Part shown: positions 13,966-24,632 of the stretch, in pieces | Numbering within the stretch: position 1 is the stretch's first letter | How the letters are laid out: every line of letters begins with the position of its first letter | Source: Archivesica marissinica | Taxonomy: Eukaryota > Mollusca > Bivalvia > Venerida > Vesicomyidae | Direction of reading: 5' to 3' | NCBI GenBank assembly: GCA_014843695.1 | Contig: CM026394.1 | Coordinates: 41,559,823-41,623,822 of the forward strand | DNA length: 64,000 nt | The notes under the pieces: generated by a model | What the model saw: the letters and a program-made list of their open reading frames with translations, nothing else | Database searches by the model: none | Told to the model about the DNA's origin: nothing | Program-made: the position numbers and the translations under genes

Positions 13966-14463
13966 AAACCACTTATTTTCCCTTACACACTCCATAACAT
14001 GGAACTAAAATCAAACGATTCCGCCAAATATCTAGGTGTTACAATTAGTAAAGATTTAAACTGGTCTACACACATAGACAACATCTCCTCCAAAGCTACT
14101 AATTCTCTCAGATTCATCAAAAGGAATATAAAGATCAGTAACAAGAAGGTTAAAGAAAAAGCTTATAACACCTATGTATGTCCCCAACTCGAGTATTGCT
14201 CAACTGTTTGGCACCCCTGGCAAAAGTCTCTCACCTATAAAGCAGAAAGAGGGCAAAGATCAGCCGCACGCTATGTCTGCAATGACTATAACTATACAAG
14301 CAGTGTAACAAAAATGATCAACTCCCTGAACTGGCAAACACTTGAATATCGACGCATACAATCATCAGTAATATACCTATATTTATTTATTTGTGAACTG
14401 TATGGCTCCAGTGTTTTTCAATTGGCGACAGAAGTTGCACAGACAAACATTCAGACAGAGTGA
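13966..14463 (+). pseudogene. non-LTR retrotransposon reverse transcriptase, C-terminal fragment
   Basis: From the first base after the gap the frame reads KPLIFPYTLHNMELKSND, then KYLGVTISKDLNWSTHI, YVCPQLEYCSTVWHP, RSAARYVCNDY and SLNWQTLEYRR. This is the region after the catalytic core in Jockey/CR1-type reverse transcriptases (KYLGV, a hydrophobic W-H segment, then LEY..VW and W..L..RR). The catalytic FADD part is missing, either inside the gap or lost. Similarity fades after about 14375; the last 30 codons, up to the TGA at 14461-14463, look unrelated. The ATG at 13999 is internal and not a true start. Most likely a dead 3' piece of a retrotransposon copying by target-primed reverse transcription. 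Confidence 0.85.
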
Positions 14464-14464
14464 A

Positions 14465-16434
14465 CCAAGGAACATGGCATATATGTGTATTTATGTACCA
14501 AGGAACATGGCATATATGTGTATTTATGTACCAAGGAACATGGCATATATGTGTATTTATGTACCAAGGAACATGGCATATATGTGTATTTATGTACCAA
14601 GGAACATGGCATATATGTGTATTTATGTACCAAGGAACATGGCATATATGTGTATTTATGTACCAAGGAACATGGCATATATGTGTATTTATGTACCAAG
14701 GAACATGGCATATATGTGTATTTATGTACCAAGGAACATGGCATATATGTGTATTTATGTACCAAGGAACATGGCATATATGTGTATTTATGTACCAAGG
14801 AACATGGCATATATGTGTATTTATGTACCAAGGAACATGGCATATATGTGTATTTATGTACCAAGGAACATGGCATATATGTGTATTTATGTACCCAAGG
14901 AACATGGCATATATGTGTATTTATGTACCAAGGAACATGGCATATATGTGTATTTATGTACCAAGGAACATGGCATATATGTGTAATTTATGTACCAAGG
15001 AACATGGCATATATGTGTATTTATGTACCAAGGAACATGGCATATATGTGTATTTATGTACCAAGGAACATGGCATATATGTGTATTTATGTACCAAGGA
15101 ACATGGCATATATGTGTATTTATGTACCAAGGAACATGGCATATATGTGTATTTATGTACCAAGGAACATGGCATATATGTGTATTTATGTACCAAGGAA
15201 CATGGCATATATGTGTATTATGTACCAAGGAACATGGCATATATGTGTATTTATGTACCAAGGAACATGGCATATATGTGTATTTATGTACCAAGGAACA
15301 TGGCATATATATGTATTTATGTACCAAGGAACATGGCATATATGTGTATTTATGTACCAAGGAACATGGCATATATGTGTATTTATGTACCAAGGAACAT
15401 GGCATATATGTGTATTTATGTACCAAGGAACATGGCATATATATGTATTTATGTACCAAGGAACATGGCATATATGTGTATTATGTACCAAGGAACATGG
15501 CATATATGTGTATTTATGTACCAAGGAACATGGCATATATTGTATTTATGTACCAAGGAACATGGCATATATGTGTATTTATGTACCAAGGAACATGGCA
15601 TATATGTGTATTTATGTACCAAGGAACATGGCATATATGTGTATTTATGTACCAAGGAACATGGCATATATATGTATTTATGTACCAAGGAACATGGCAT
15701 ATATGTGTATTTATGTACCAAGGAACATGGCATATATATGTATTTATGTACCAAGGAACATGGCATATATGTGTATTTATGTACCAAGGAACATGGCATA
15801 TATGTGTATTTATGTACCCAAGGAACATGGCATATATGTGTATTTATGTACCAAGGAACATGGCATATATGTGTATTTATGTACCAAGGAACATGGCATA
15901 TATGTGTATTTATGTACCAAGGAACATGGCATATATGTGTATTTATGTACCAAGGAACATGGCATATATGTGTATTTATGTACCAAGGAACATGGCATAT
16001 ATGTGTATTTATGTACCAAGGAACATGGCATATATGTGTATTTATGTACCAAGGAACATGGCATATATGTGTATTTATGTACCAAGGAACATGGCATATA
16101 TATGTATTTATGTACCAAGGAACATGGCATATATGTGTATTTATGTACCAAGGAACATGGCATATATGTGTATTTATGTACCAAGGAACATGGCATATAT
16201 GTGTATTTATGTACCAAGGAACATGGCATATATGTGTATTTATGTACCAAGGAACATGGCATATATGTGTATTTATGTACCAAGGAACATGGCATATATG
16301 TGTATTTATGTACCAAGGAACATGGCATATATATGTATTTATGTACCAAGGAACATGGCATATATGTGTATTTATGTACCAAGGAACATGGCATATATAT
16401 GTATTTATGTACCAAGGAACATGGCATATATGTG
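14465..16434. repeat. 33 bp tandem array upstream of MLH1
   Basis: About 60 copies of a unit beginning CCAAGGAACATGGCATATAT and ending GTGTATTTATGTA. Variants are ATATATATG for ATATATGTG, an extra C (CCCAAGG) near 14893 and 15818, and one-base gains or losses near 14985, 15220, 15480 and 15540. These indels shift the frames, which shows there is no coding constraint. It ends about 120 bp before the MLH1 ATG and so occupies the place of the promoter or 5' UTR intron. Confidence 0.97.
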
Positions 16435-16504
16435 AAATGAATGTGTAAAACTACCTGATGTGATGTGTATTATTTCAACATTTGTTTTTTCTATTTTAAC
16501 GGTG

Positions 16505-16554
16505 TTATTTTTCAGCGAAAATGAATCAATAAGAGCCGTGTGTAGTGTGTTAAA
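16505..16554 (+). promoter_or_regulatory. MLH1: MLH1 5' leader with acceptor-like site and tiny uORF
   Basis: TTATTTTTCAG at 16505-16515 has the form of a 3' splice site, so the first coding exon may be preceded by an intron within the 5' UTR. Just after it, ATG AAT CAA TAA at 16521-16532 is a three-codon upstream frame that ends before the main start at 16555. Both are read directly; use in vivo is inferred. Confidence 0.4.
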
Positions 16555-16670
16555 ATGACATCATGTCCAGGAGTTATACGAAAACTAGACGAGTTGGTTG
16601 TAAACCGTATTGCTGCTGGGGAGGTAATTCAGAGACCTGCCAACGCCCTCAAAGAAATGATTGAGAATAG
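16555..16670 (+). CDS. MLH1: MLH1 DNA mismatch repair protein, coding exon 1
   Basis: MLH1 is the MutL-alpha ATPase subunit. It pairs with PMS2 in the nucleus, is recruited by MutS proteins at mismatches, and also acts in meiotic crossing-over. This exon encodes residues 1-38 plus two bases of codon 39. It opens [16 protein letters not shown] and continues [20 protein letters not shown]. The GHKL ATPase motif I is intact: Glu34 (catalytic base) and Asn38 (Mg2+ ligand) fall at the same residue numbers as in human MLH1. The exon is 116 nt of coding sequence, the same as human exon 1 (c.1-116, from memory), and ends AATAG|GTGTGT. The start is chosen because the residue count then matches the family exactly. 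Identification is firm from the seven consecutive exons taken together. Confidence 0.95.
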
Positions 16671-16735
16671 GTGTGTATCATTGTATTTCTGTGTGTTGAA
16701 AAGCAAATGAAAAATTGATGCAGGTGTTCTTTATA

Positions 16736-16937
16736 CAGTCTACAACCGTTATGTCAAAGTCGGATATGTCGAAATTATCCGGTTATCTCGATGTCGGGTC
16801 AAAGTCGCGTTTCAGACACTATCATTGTACATATAACTGGCTCCGTTTATATCGAATTTCGTTAAAGTCAAACTTTGGTATAAATGTCGAAGTATTTTGT
16901 TCGGTCCGACGGAATTTGACATAACGGATGTAGACTG
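16736..16937. mobile_element. MITE with 23 bp inverted repeats, TA target (Tc1/mariner-like)
   Basis: A 202 bp element in MLH1 intron 1. The left end CAGTCTACAACCGTTATGTC and right end GACATAACGGATGTAGACTG are inverted repeats with one mismatch, flanked by TA on both sides. The interior has no open frame. TA target and CAG...CTG termini fit pogo/Tc1-mariner non-autonomous elements. Confidence 0.8.
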
Positions 16938-16944
16938 TATATAT

Positions 16945-17280
16945 GTATAGTTTAAACATATTTTATTGCCATTAAAGTGCATATACAATATAATACATCA
17001 TAGCAAACTACAGCATAAATAATGGCAAGTGGGTCGGGCCACAAGTTCTCAAAACATTAGATTCGACCCTTCCCGAAATATATATGTATGTGGTCCTCTC
17101 CACAAAAAAGCCATTTTCAAGGAAAGTTTCAACCAAAAATTGGGCTAATTCATTTTCTTCAAGATTGTTATTGATAACAATCTTAAAGAAAATGACATTC
17201 ACTGACGCTGGAATAAAATCAACAAACTGTAGAGTATGAATATTTTTCGGTAAATAAAATACATGCAAATTGAACTAATG
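16945..17280 (-). mobile_element. retroelement 3' end fragment with short frame (minus)
   Basis: The segment GGGTCGGGCCACAAGTT at about 17030 and the AATAAAAT-like signal (minus strand, near 16965) recur in similar order at 58590-58790, so this looks like a shared 3' end of a dispersed retroelement. Upstream of it on the minus strand, 17008-17268 is open (LPKNIHTLQFVDFIPAS, then FLENGFFVERTTYIYI). I do not recognise the peptide; it may be the decayed end of the element's protein. Confidence 0.45.
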
Positions 17281-17302
17281 TAATAACACACCATTGGAAA
17301 TA

Positions 17303-18204
17303 CAGTAAAAACCCTCTATGCCACCACCCCGATTTCGAGACCACCCCGCTATTGCGAATGATTTTTTTCAGAACGGAATATTTCACTATAATTGTTGATG
17401 GTCGTTGACCCCCGATAACCAGACCACCCCGTTATTTCGTAATACGACCAGTTAAGTCGGACAAATGCCATTAATCAACCCTATGCTAATTGAACCCCTA
17501 ATACGACCCCGGGCGATTTTCTCACTTTCATAAAACATTTTTAATTATGTCCCAGTTTTACGACAATTAAGCGACCACTTTATGGTATCGGTCAAGGTTA
17601 AGTGAGATAAGCACGGAAATGTTGGTTGTAAATGATTGGTTTTGATTGCTTTTAATCTTCTGTATATTGTCTGGAGTGGATATCGCAGCTACAGTTGTAC
17701 TGCATGTGTAAGGACTTGGGCACTTTATCACAGGACTTAGCTAAAGTCCAAGATGAGATCGAGAAACAATCAGTGAAAGTGTTTAAATGAACAGTCAACC
17801 CTTGAAAGTTTTATTTAAAATAATGAATGATTGATGATGATATGTACTTTTCAAGGAAACTACTGTGCTTGGTTTACACAATATAATTAATGAAAACAAG
17901 AAAATAAATTTTGAAAATAAATGAATCAACTCATTTACATTGTACTTTATTTTATTATTAATTAATTGTGATATATACAGTTGTGGATGGATTTCAGAAG
18001 TACAATCCTAAACCATAGAAACAACCAACTCTTCTGTAATTAAAACAGAAACACCAAGAAATTATCATGTGTGAAAGTACATTGTACATGTAGTAAAATT
18101 ATCATAATTTGGTCTTCTTGACCAAACTCGATAAAGAGACCACCCCGCTAATAAGACCACTTTTTGGAAGTCCCATAGGTGGTCTTATTATAGGGATTTT
18201 ACTG
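17303..18204. mobile_element. deleted pogo/Tigger-like transposon
   Basis: A 902 bp element in MLH1 intron 1. The ends CAGTAAAAACCCTCTAT and ATAGGGATTTTACTG form inverted repeats flanked by TA. Subterminal repeats with GACCACCCCG occur near both ends (17320-17440 and 18130-18165), in the style of Tigger elements. No transposase frame survives, so it is a non-autonomous or internally deleted copy. Confidence 0.75.
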
Positions 18205-18335
18205 TAGTCTGAAATCAGATTTCGAATTGACAGACAAAATGGCGGATTTAATTTCTAAATATTCAGATGAAAGAACTCGCCCGCACCTGGTATTATATAT
18301 ATATTATAAAAATTTAACATGACTCTCTATAGACT

Positions 18336-18410
18336 ACTTTCGTGGCCTAATGGTTAGAGCAATGGCCTTCAGATCCAGAGAACCTAGGGTTGAATCCCAG
18401 TGCAAGCATT
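18336..18410 (+). mobile_element. tRNA-like sequence, probable SINE head
   Basis: CGTGGCCTAATGGTTAGAGC resembles an A box and GGGTTGAATCCCAGTGC a degenerate B box, about 35 bp apart. A clean cloverleaf cannot be drawn by eye and a T-rich stretch follows, so a SINE or tRNA remnant is more likely than a working tRNA gene. Confidence 0.4.
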
Positions 18411-18652
18411 TTTGTTCTCAATATTTTTTTATTCTTCATAATTCTATTTTTTTTATTCTTCATAATTCTATTTTTCTATTGTTTTATTCTTCATAATTCT
18501 ATTTTTTTATTCTTCATAATTCATTTTTTTTATCGAAATCAAAGTGTACAATTACATGAGTATATATACCGGTACATGTATATCAATTGTTTTAACTTCA
18601 TACTAATAATTTATTGAACAATAATCCAAACAACAAATGATACCAAATTAAA

Positions 18653-19141
18653 CCTTCTTTTTCCGAAAATTATCGGTATCCTTCAAATAGAAAAGAACAA
18701 GTTGTTTTGACCCGATGTCGTATTGGACACTCTTATCTTACTCATTCCTTTATTCTGAACCGCGAGGACCCACCAGAATGTATCCCTTACCAAGGAAATT
18801 TTACAATCGAACATATATTGACTGAATGTATCGATGTGAATCCCGCTACTATATAGAAAATTCTATGAAAAATATTTTTAATAATGTAGAACCAAAGTTG
18901 ATTTTATCCCTTTTAAAGGAAATAAATATTTTTAACAAATTATAATAAATATATTTTAACATGTATAAATCTGTATATTGAAATGGTGTAAAATTTAATC
19001 AAAGTTTACATATTGTACCATAAAAATATTGTATCAGATGCTCCATGGCCCTTTTCGGTTGAGGCGTCTATAAATAAAACAATCGTCTATAAATAAAACA
19101 ATCGTCTATAAATAAAACAATCGTCCATAAATAAAACAATC
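18653..19141 (+). pseudogene. non-LTR retrotransposon C-terminal remnant and 3' tail
   Basis: In frame to a TAG at 18854-18856 the sequence reads RKEQVVLTRCRIGHSYLTHS, then FILNREDPPECIPYQ and FTIEHILTECIDVNP. This is the conserved post-RNase H segment of many non-LTR elements (LTR.RIGH...LTH...REDPP.C......T..HIL.EC). It then decays into a 3' UTR with the phrase GGCCCTTTTCGGTTGAGGC and ends in four copies of TCGTCTATAAATAAAACAA (19 bp), a typical variable retroposon tail. It lies in the sense orientation in MLH1 intron 1. Confidence 0.8.
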
Positions 19142-19247
19142 AACCAATCAATAAACTATTTACTGCAAAATCTTTTCAGGGATTTCATAATTCTACTTTC
19201 ATTTTTATAATCAAAATGTGTACACTATTATAATCATTGCTTTTAAA

Positions 19248-19472
19248 CTTTATTTATTTTACAACGATTGCGAAGCAAGTTTTAGCAACTTATATTAATC
19301 ACTCTCGTTGGCGCAGATGAAAGCGTATATGTGGTCATTCGGATGGGAGAAAACCCATCTGTCCGATCTGGCGACCACCGTACCATCTCACATACTTCCT
19401 GGTCCGAGGATCAAACCCGGGTTGCATTGGTGAGAAGCGAGCGCACTAACCACTGCGCTAATCGGACAGCCT
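19248..19472 (-). mobile_element. tRNA-derived SINE, family B
   Basis: A nearly full copy in MLH1 intron 1. The plus strand runs from TTTATTTATTTTACAACG to GCGCTAATCGGACAGCCT, the same order as at 61620-61860 and the reverse of 52007-52254. Confidence 0.85.
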
Positions 19473-19658
19473 ATCATTGCTGTATTGCACAGTAGAAATA
19501 GTAACAGCAGCGGGTAACAGTATCAGATCTTTTTACGTACATGTTTATACACTACAGGAGAAAATAGTTCTATTAGCCTCGGCTGTGGATTCAATCATTT
19601 GGATTGAGCGATGCTATGGATCTATGATTTAGCTCGCTTTGAGGCTTTGTCTTATTTA

Positions 19659-19813
19659 CAGTCAAACCTGTCTTGAGCAGCCAGCCAAGGGAATCACACA
19701 AAGTGGCTGCTTATCACAGGTGGCTGCTTAATAGAGGTCAAATGTATAGCAAAACAACAGCTTAATGCAGTTTGGCTGCTTAATAGAGGTGACCACTAAC
19801 ACAGGTTTGACTG
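19659..19813. mobile_element. MITE, TA-flanked, CAGTCAAACCTGT ends
   Basis: A 155 bp element with ends CAGTCAAACCTGT and ACAGGTTTGACTG, flanked by TA. The interior holds repeated GTGGCTGCTTA and GCAGCCA words. Relatives are at 52468-52638 and, as a tandem expansion, at 23208-24535. Confidence 0.8.
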
Positions 19814-19892
19814 TATATTAATTCTTATATATTTTCACATTGCATTTGTACGTCTTGCTTTTACAATAGTTTGGCTGTCGTTGTTGTTTCAG

Positions 19893-19983
19893 TCTTGATG
19901 CAAAATCAACAAATATTACAGTGACAGTGAAGCAAGGCGGTCTGAAGTTGTTACAGATACAAGACAACGGGTCAGGAATTAGG
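19893..19983 (+). CDS. MLH1: MLH1 coding exon 2
   Basis: Begins after TTGTTTCAG and ends ATTAGG|GTAAGA, 91 nt, the same length as human exon 2 (c.117-207, from memory). It completes Ser39 and encodes [16 protein letters not shown], then [14 protein letters not shown] (to residue 69). GHKL motif II is intact: Asp63 and the Gly65/Gly67 loop of DNGSG contact the adenine and phosphates of ATP in this family. A 44 bp minisatellite starts only about eight bases after the donor. No break or missing key residue. Confidence 0.95.
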
Positions 19984-19991
19984 GTAAGATT

Positions 19992-21705
19992 GTTTACGGT
20001 AGGTGATTTACAGTTTAGTGGTTTACTGTTGGACTGTTTACGGTATGTGATTTACAGTTTAGTGGTTTACTGTTGGACTGTTTATGGTATGTGATTTACA
20101 GTTTAGTGGTTTACTGTTGGACTGTTTACGGTAGGTGATTTACAGTTTAGTGGTTTATTGTTGGACTGTTTATGGTATGTGATTTACAGTTTAGTGGTAT
20201 ACTGTTGGACTGTTTACGGTAGGGTCCGTGGTCGAGTGGTTAAGGTCGCTGACTTGTATACCACTGTAACCTATCATCACTGATGATCACGTGTTCGAGC
20301 CCCGCTCAGGCCGTGTCTTCATTTATATGAAAAAGTTGGCAGTTTCTTACGGAGGTTGGTGCACCCAAGTACTGGTTAACCGCTGGAGCCTGCTCAGGAA
20401 AGGCGTTGTTAAGTAAACTGCCTGCCGGCGATATAAATGGTGCTGATGCAGGCGTAAAACCCGAAATATAACATAACATAACTGTTTACGGTAGGTGATT
20501 ACAGTTTAGTGGTATACTGTTGGGCTATTTACGGTAGGTGATTTACAGTTTAGTGGTATACTGTTGGGCTGTTTACGGTAGGTGATTTACAGTTTAGTGG
20601 TATACTGTTGGACTGTTTACGGTAGGTGATTTACAGTTTAGTGGTATACTGTTGGACTGTTTACGGTAGGTGATTTACAGTTTAGTGGTTTACTGTTGGA
20701 CTGTTTACGGTAAGTGATTTACAGTTTAGTGGTATACTGTTGGACTGTTTACGGTAAGTGATTTACAGTTTAGTGGTTTACTGTTGGACTGTTTACGGTA
20801 GGTGATTTACAGTTTAGTGGTTTACTGTTGGACTGTTTACGGTAGGTGATTTACAGTTTAGTGGTATACTGTTGGACTGTTTACGGTAGGTGATTTACAG
20901 TTTAGTGGTATACTGTTGGACTGTTTACGGTAGGTGATTTACAGTTTAGTGGTATACTGTTGGACTGTTTACGGTAGGTGATTTACAGTTTAGTGGTATA
21001 CTGTTGGACTGTTTACGGTAGGTGATTTACAGTTTAGTGGTTTACTGTTGGACTGTTTACGGTAGGTGATTTACAGTTTAGTGGTTTACTGTTGGACTGT
21101 TTACGGTAGGTGATTTACAGTTTAGTGGTATACTGTTGGACTGTTTACGGTAGGTGATTTACAGTTTAGTGGTATACTGTTGGACTGTTTACGGTAGGTG
21201 ATTTACAGTTTAGTGGTATACTGTTGGACTGTTTACGGTAGGTGATTTACAGTTTAGTGGTATACTGTTGGACTGTTTACGGTAGGTGATTTACAGTTTA
21301 GTGGTTTACTGTTGGACTGTTTACGGTAGGTGATTTACAGTTTAGTGGTATACTGTTGGACTGTTTACGGTAGGTGATTTACAGTTTAGTGGTATACTGT
21401 TGGACTGTTTACGGTAGGTGATTTACAGTTTAGTGGTATACTGTTGGACTGTTTACGGTAGGTGATTTACAGTTTAGTGGTTTACTGTTGGACTGTTTAC
21501 GGTAGGTGATTTACAGTTTAGTGGTTTACTGTTGGACTGTTTACGGTAGGTGATTTACAGTTTAGTGGTATACTGTTGGACTGTTTACGGTAGGTGATTT
21601 ACAGTTTAGTGGTATACTGTTGGACTGTTTACGGTAGGTGATTTACAGTTTAGTGGTATACTGTTGGACTGTTTACGGTAGGTGATTTACAGTTTGATGG
21701 TTTAC
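19992..21705. repeat. 44 bp tandem array starting at the exon 2 donor
   Basis: About 33 copies of a unit beginning GTTTACGGTAGGTGATTTAC and ending TATACTGTTGGACT, interrupted by a SINE at 20223-20481. Every unit carries a donor-like word (CGGTAGGTG, or CGGTAAGTG near 20710 and 20750) and an acceptor-like GATTTACAG. The last units decay into TTTACAGATAGGCAG and TACAGTAAAGTG. Confidence 0.95.
20223..20481 (+). mobile_element. tRNA-derived SINE, family A
   Basis: Inserted inside the 44 bp array. The head GTGGTCGAGTGGTTAAGGTC (A box) and the B-box region GTGTTCGAGCCCCGC are followed by a conserved body (GGAGGTTGGTGCACCCAAGT, ACCGCTGGAGCCTG, TGCAGGCGTAAAACCCGA) and an ATAACATAAC tail. About 260 bp. 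Six other copies or fragments in the window are all on the plus strand. Confidence 0.9.
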
Positions 21706-21909
21706 AGATAGGCAGTTTACAATTAAGTGGTGTACAGTAAAGTGATTTTAATGGTAATGTAGTTTTCAAATAGAAGAGTGGGAGTTGATTTGTTCTGGAA
21801 TAAACGTCGGTTACATGTCCATCCAAATTTGTGTAGCAATAATGTTTACCAAAATTTTCGAAAGGAATGTTATTAAAACAACAACAAAATTCTTTCTTAG
21901 GACCAATCT

Positions 21910-22136
21910 ATGAAAGTCGTGAGAGCGCAGTTGTAGCATGTTCGCTGCAGGTGCGAAAGCCCCCCCGCCCAGCTTTGGCTGTTATGATTGTGCCCTTAGG
22001 CAAGGCAATTAAATTCCACATTGTCTCTTCTCTCTCCCTCGTGGCGCTGGATTCCATCAGGAATGACTTCTCGAGAGTGATTAATACAAGTTGTAAGAAC
22101 TTGTCTCGCAATCGAGCTAAAATAAATTTGTATAAA
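21910..22136 (+). mobile_element. tRNA-derived SINE, family C
   Basis: The head GAAAGTCGTGAGAGCGCAGT is followed by GTGCCCTTAGGCAAGGCAAT, CTCTTCTCTCTCCCTCG, GGATTCCATCAGGAATGA and the tail GAGAGTGATTAATACAAGTT. The B-box area is damaged by a C run. It directly abuts a TTAA MITE. Confidence 0.8.
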
Positions 22137-22150
22137 CCAATTGTAATTAA

Positions 22151-22367
22151 CCCTTTCAACACCACAGACTTCCAAATAGGCTTACAAAAAGTGTAGATCC
22201 AGATAATAGGCTCATCAGGATCTACACTTTTTGCCAGTAATATAATATTTTTCGACAAAATTACCCAGTTTGGTAAATGAACTGGTCCAAATGTAATTTT
22301 CTGATTAATTTATTGGTCTAAATATATCTTGGACCAGTCCATGTCAGTTAATTTGGTGTTGAATGGG
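22151..22367. mobile_element. TTAA-flanked palindromic MITE (piggyBac-like), copy 1
   Basis: 217 bp with ends CCCTTTCAACACCA and TTGGTGTTGAATGGG, flanked by TTAA on the left and TTAC on the right. The interior has AAAGTGTAGATCCAGATAAT and its near-complement AGGATCTACACTTTTTGCC; the hairpin tip is shorter than in other copies. TTAA target and CCC...GGG ends are piggyBac traits. Located in MLH1 intron 2. Confidence 0.8.
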
Positions 22368-22496
22368 TTACACAGGTTTCCCATGATCTAAATGAACTCG
22401 CTCTTCAGCAATATTCTCGTTATCCTCTGTGGGTAAACTCTCCAACAAGGGTCAGTTACATGTCAGTGTTGAAAGTGTATCCTGTTTTATCTTCAG

Positions 22497-22669
22497 AAAG
22501 ATGATATGAGTATTGTGTGCGAGAGGTTTACAACAAGCAAGCTGTCCAAATTTGAAGACCTTAGTAGCATAGCTACGTATGGTTTCCGTGGCGAGGCACT
22601 GGCTAGCATCAGTCACGTTGCTCATGTTGCCATAGTAACCAGAACTGCCGATTCAAAATGTGCTTTTAG
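22497..22669 (+). CDS. MLH1: MLH1 coding exon 3 (equals human exons 3+4)
   Basis: Starts after TATCTTCAG and ends GCTTTTAG|GTAATT. It encodes [20 protein letters not shown], then [18 protein letters not shown] and [19 protein letters not shown], residues 70-127 plus part of codon 128. GHKL motif III ([12 protein letters not shown], residues 96-107) is complete; this loop forms part of the ATP lid. The 173 nt equal the sum of human exons 3 (99 nt) and 4 (74 nt), as remembered, with no intron after the GFRGE codons. Either an intron was lost here or gained elsewhere. The reading frame is perfect. Confidence 0.95.
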
Positions 22670-22728
22670 GTAATTTTCTGTTATGGCTTTATTTATAAAC
22701 CCCCCCCCCCAAATGACGGGGCGTCCAG

Positions 22729-22949
22729 CAGGGCTCATTCTAGAGGGTGACTTGGGCGAAATAGTCGCACTTCTATCTAAACAAAAGAATTGTCCAGTAA
22801 GATACATTGGCCCATTATAAAGCACTCCTTCTATTCAAATGTTCTATTTAATGGTCATATTGTGTATTTTAACCCTATTTTGTTGAAATTATATTAAATA
22901 ACACCATTTAAACACTTCTCCCAAAAATTCTGACCTAGAATGAGCCCTG
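22729..22949. mobile_element. MITE with CAGGGCTCATTCTAG ends, copy 1
   Basis: 221 bp starting CAGGGCTCATTCTAGAGGGT and ending TGACCTAGAATGAGCCCTG. Shared interior words are GGCCCATTATAAAGC, CTCCTTCTATTCAAATGTT and ACTTCTCCCAAAAATTCTG. No open frame. Related copies are at 24633, 34676/36676, 38465, 44858 and 61131. The superfamily is not settled. Confidence 0.75.
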
Positions 22950-22950
22950 T

Positions 22951-23207
22951 GACCGCCTCCGTGGTCGAGTGGTTACGGTCGCTGACTTGCATACCACTGT
23001 AACCTATCATCACTGATGGTCACAGGTTCGAGCCCCGCTCAGGCCGTGTCTCATTTATATGAAAATGTTCTTACGGAGGTTGGTGCATCCAAGTACTGGT
23101 TAACCGCTGGAGCCTGCCCAGGAAAGGTGTTGTTAGGTAAACTGCCCGCCGGCGATATAGCCCAAAATGGTGCTGATGCAGGCGTAAAACCCGAAATATA
23201 ACATAAT
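22951..23207 (+). mobile_element. tRNA-derived SINE, family A
   Basis: A near full-length copy, from CCGCCTCCGTGGTCGAGTGG to CCGAAATATAACATAAT. It lies directly between a CAGGG MITE and the 75 bp array in MLH1 intron 3. Confidence 0.9.
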
Positions 23208-24535
23208 ATGTAGTTTTATTATACATTAATCCTCTATTAAGCAGCGAACCTGCCTTGAGCAGCCAGTTTCCAGATTACCAATATGTAGTTTTATTATACA
23301 TTAAACCTCTATTAAGCAGCGAACCTGCCTTGAGCAGCCAGATTACCAATATCTAGTTTTATTATACATTAATCCTCTACTCAGCAGTGAACCTGCCTTG
23401 AGCAGCCAGTTTCCAGATTCCCAATATGTAGTTTTATTATACATTAATCCTCTATTAAGCAGCGAACCTGCTTTGAGCAGCCAGTTTCCAGATTCCCAAT
23501 ATGTAGTTTTATTATACATTAAACTATTAAGCAGCGAATCTGCCTTGAGCAGCCAGATTCCCAATATGTAGTTTTATTATACATTAAACTATTAAGCAGC
23601 GAACCTGCTTTGAGCAGCCAGTTTCCAGATTCCCAATATGTAGTTTTATTATACATTAAACTATTAAGCAGCGAACCTGCCTTGAGCAGCCAGTTTCCAG
23701 ATTCCCAATATGTAGTTTTATTATACATTAAACTATTAAGCAGCGAACCTGCTTTGAGCAGCCAGTTTCCAGATTCCCAATATGTAGTTTTATTATACAT
23801 TAAACTATTAAGCAGCGAACCTGCCTTGAGCAGCCAGTTTCCAGATTCCCAATATGTAGTTTTATTATACATTAAACTATTAAGCAGCGAACCTGCCTTG
23901 AGCAGCCAGATTCCCAATATGTAGTTTTATTATACATTAAACCTCTATTAAGCAGAACCTGCTTTGAGCAGCCAGTTTCCAGATTCCCAATATGTAGTTT
24001 TATTATACATTAATCCTCTATTAAGCAGCGAACCTGCTTTGAGCAGCCAGTTTCCAGATTCCCAATATGTAGTTTTATTATACATTAAACCTCTATTAAG
24101 CAGCGAACCTGCCTTGAGCAGCCAGTTTCCAGATTCCCAATATGTAGTTTTATTATACGTTAAGCCTCTATTAAGCAGCAAACCTGCCTTGAGCAGCCAG
24201 ATTCCCAATATGTAGTTTTATTATACATTAAACCTCTATTAAGCAGCGAACCTGCCTTGAGCAGCCAGTTTCCCAATATGTAGTTTTATTATACATTAAA
24301 CCTCTATTAAGCAGCGAACCTGCCTTGAGCAGCCAGTTTCCAGATTCCCAATATGTAGTTTTATTATACATTAAACCTCTATTAAGCAGCGAACCTGCCT
24401 TGAGCAGCCAGTTTCCAGATTCCCAATATGTATTTTTGTTATACATTAAACCTCTATAAAGCATCCACGTATGCTAATCAGCCACGTTCTGTGTGTGATT
24501 CCTTTATCTGGCTGCTTAAGACAAGAGTTGACTGT
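23208..24535. repeat. 75/72 bp array grown inside a MITE
   Basis: About 17 copies of a unit with TATGTAGTTTTATTATACAT, TAAACCTCTATTAAGCAGCG and CCTTGAGCAGCCAG, with TTTCCAGATTCCCAA present or absent. Period 75 or 72 bp, plus shorter variants. The same words occur once in the MITE at 52468-52638 (CCTCTATTAAGCAGCC, CCTGTTTCCACATTCC). The array ends in GGCTGCTTAAGACAAGAGTT and GACTGTA at 24527-24535, which looks like the MITE's right end. It therefore reads as a MITE with an amplified interior. Confidence 0.85.
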
Positions 24536-24632
24536 ATGTCTCAAAATACAATCTCTAATTTAACCAAGTTATTTTGTTGCTGTCTTTTTCATGATGAGTT
24601 TATTGTACTAGTCCTTTGTAAGAGATGCATAT

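Noticed and set aside
12870..13997. Open frames across the N block
   Set aside because: The residues are all unknown; the frame is an artefact of the gap.
14485..16448. 650-residue open frames in the 33 bp array as a gene
   Set aside because: Three overlapping forward frames are all open, and one-base indels swap the repeat phrase from frame to frame. That is incompatible with selection for a protein.
21867..22258. Protein-coding gene of about 110 residues on either strand
   Set aside because: The frame is composed of SINE family C plus the start of a TTAA MITE.
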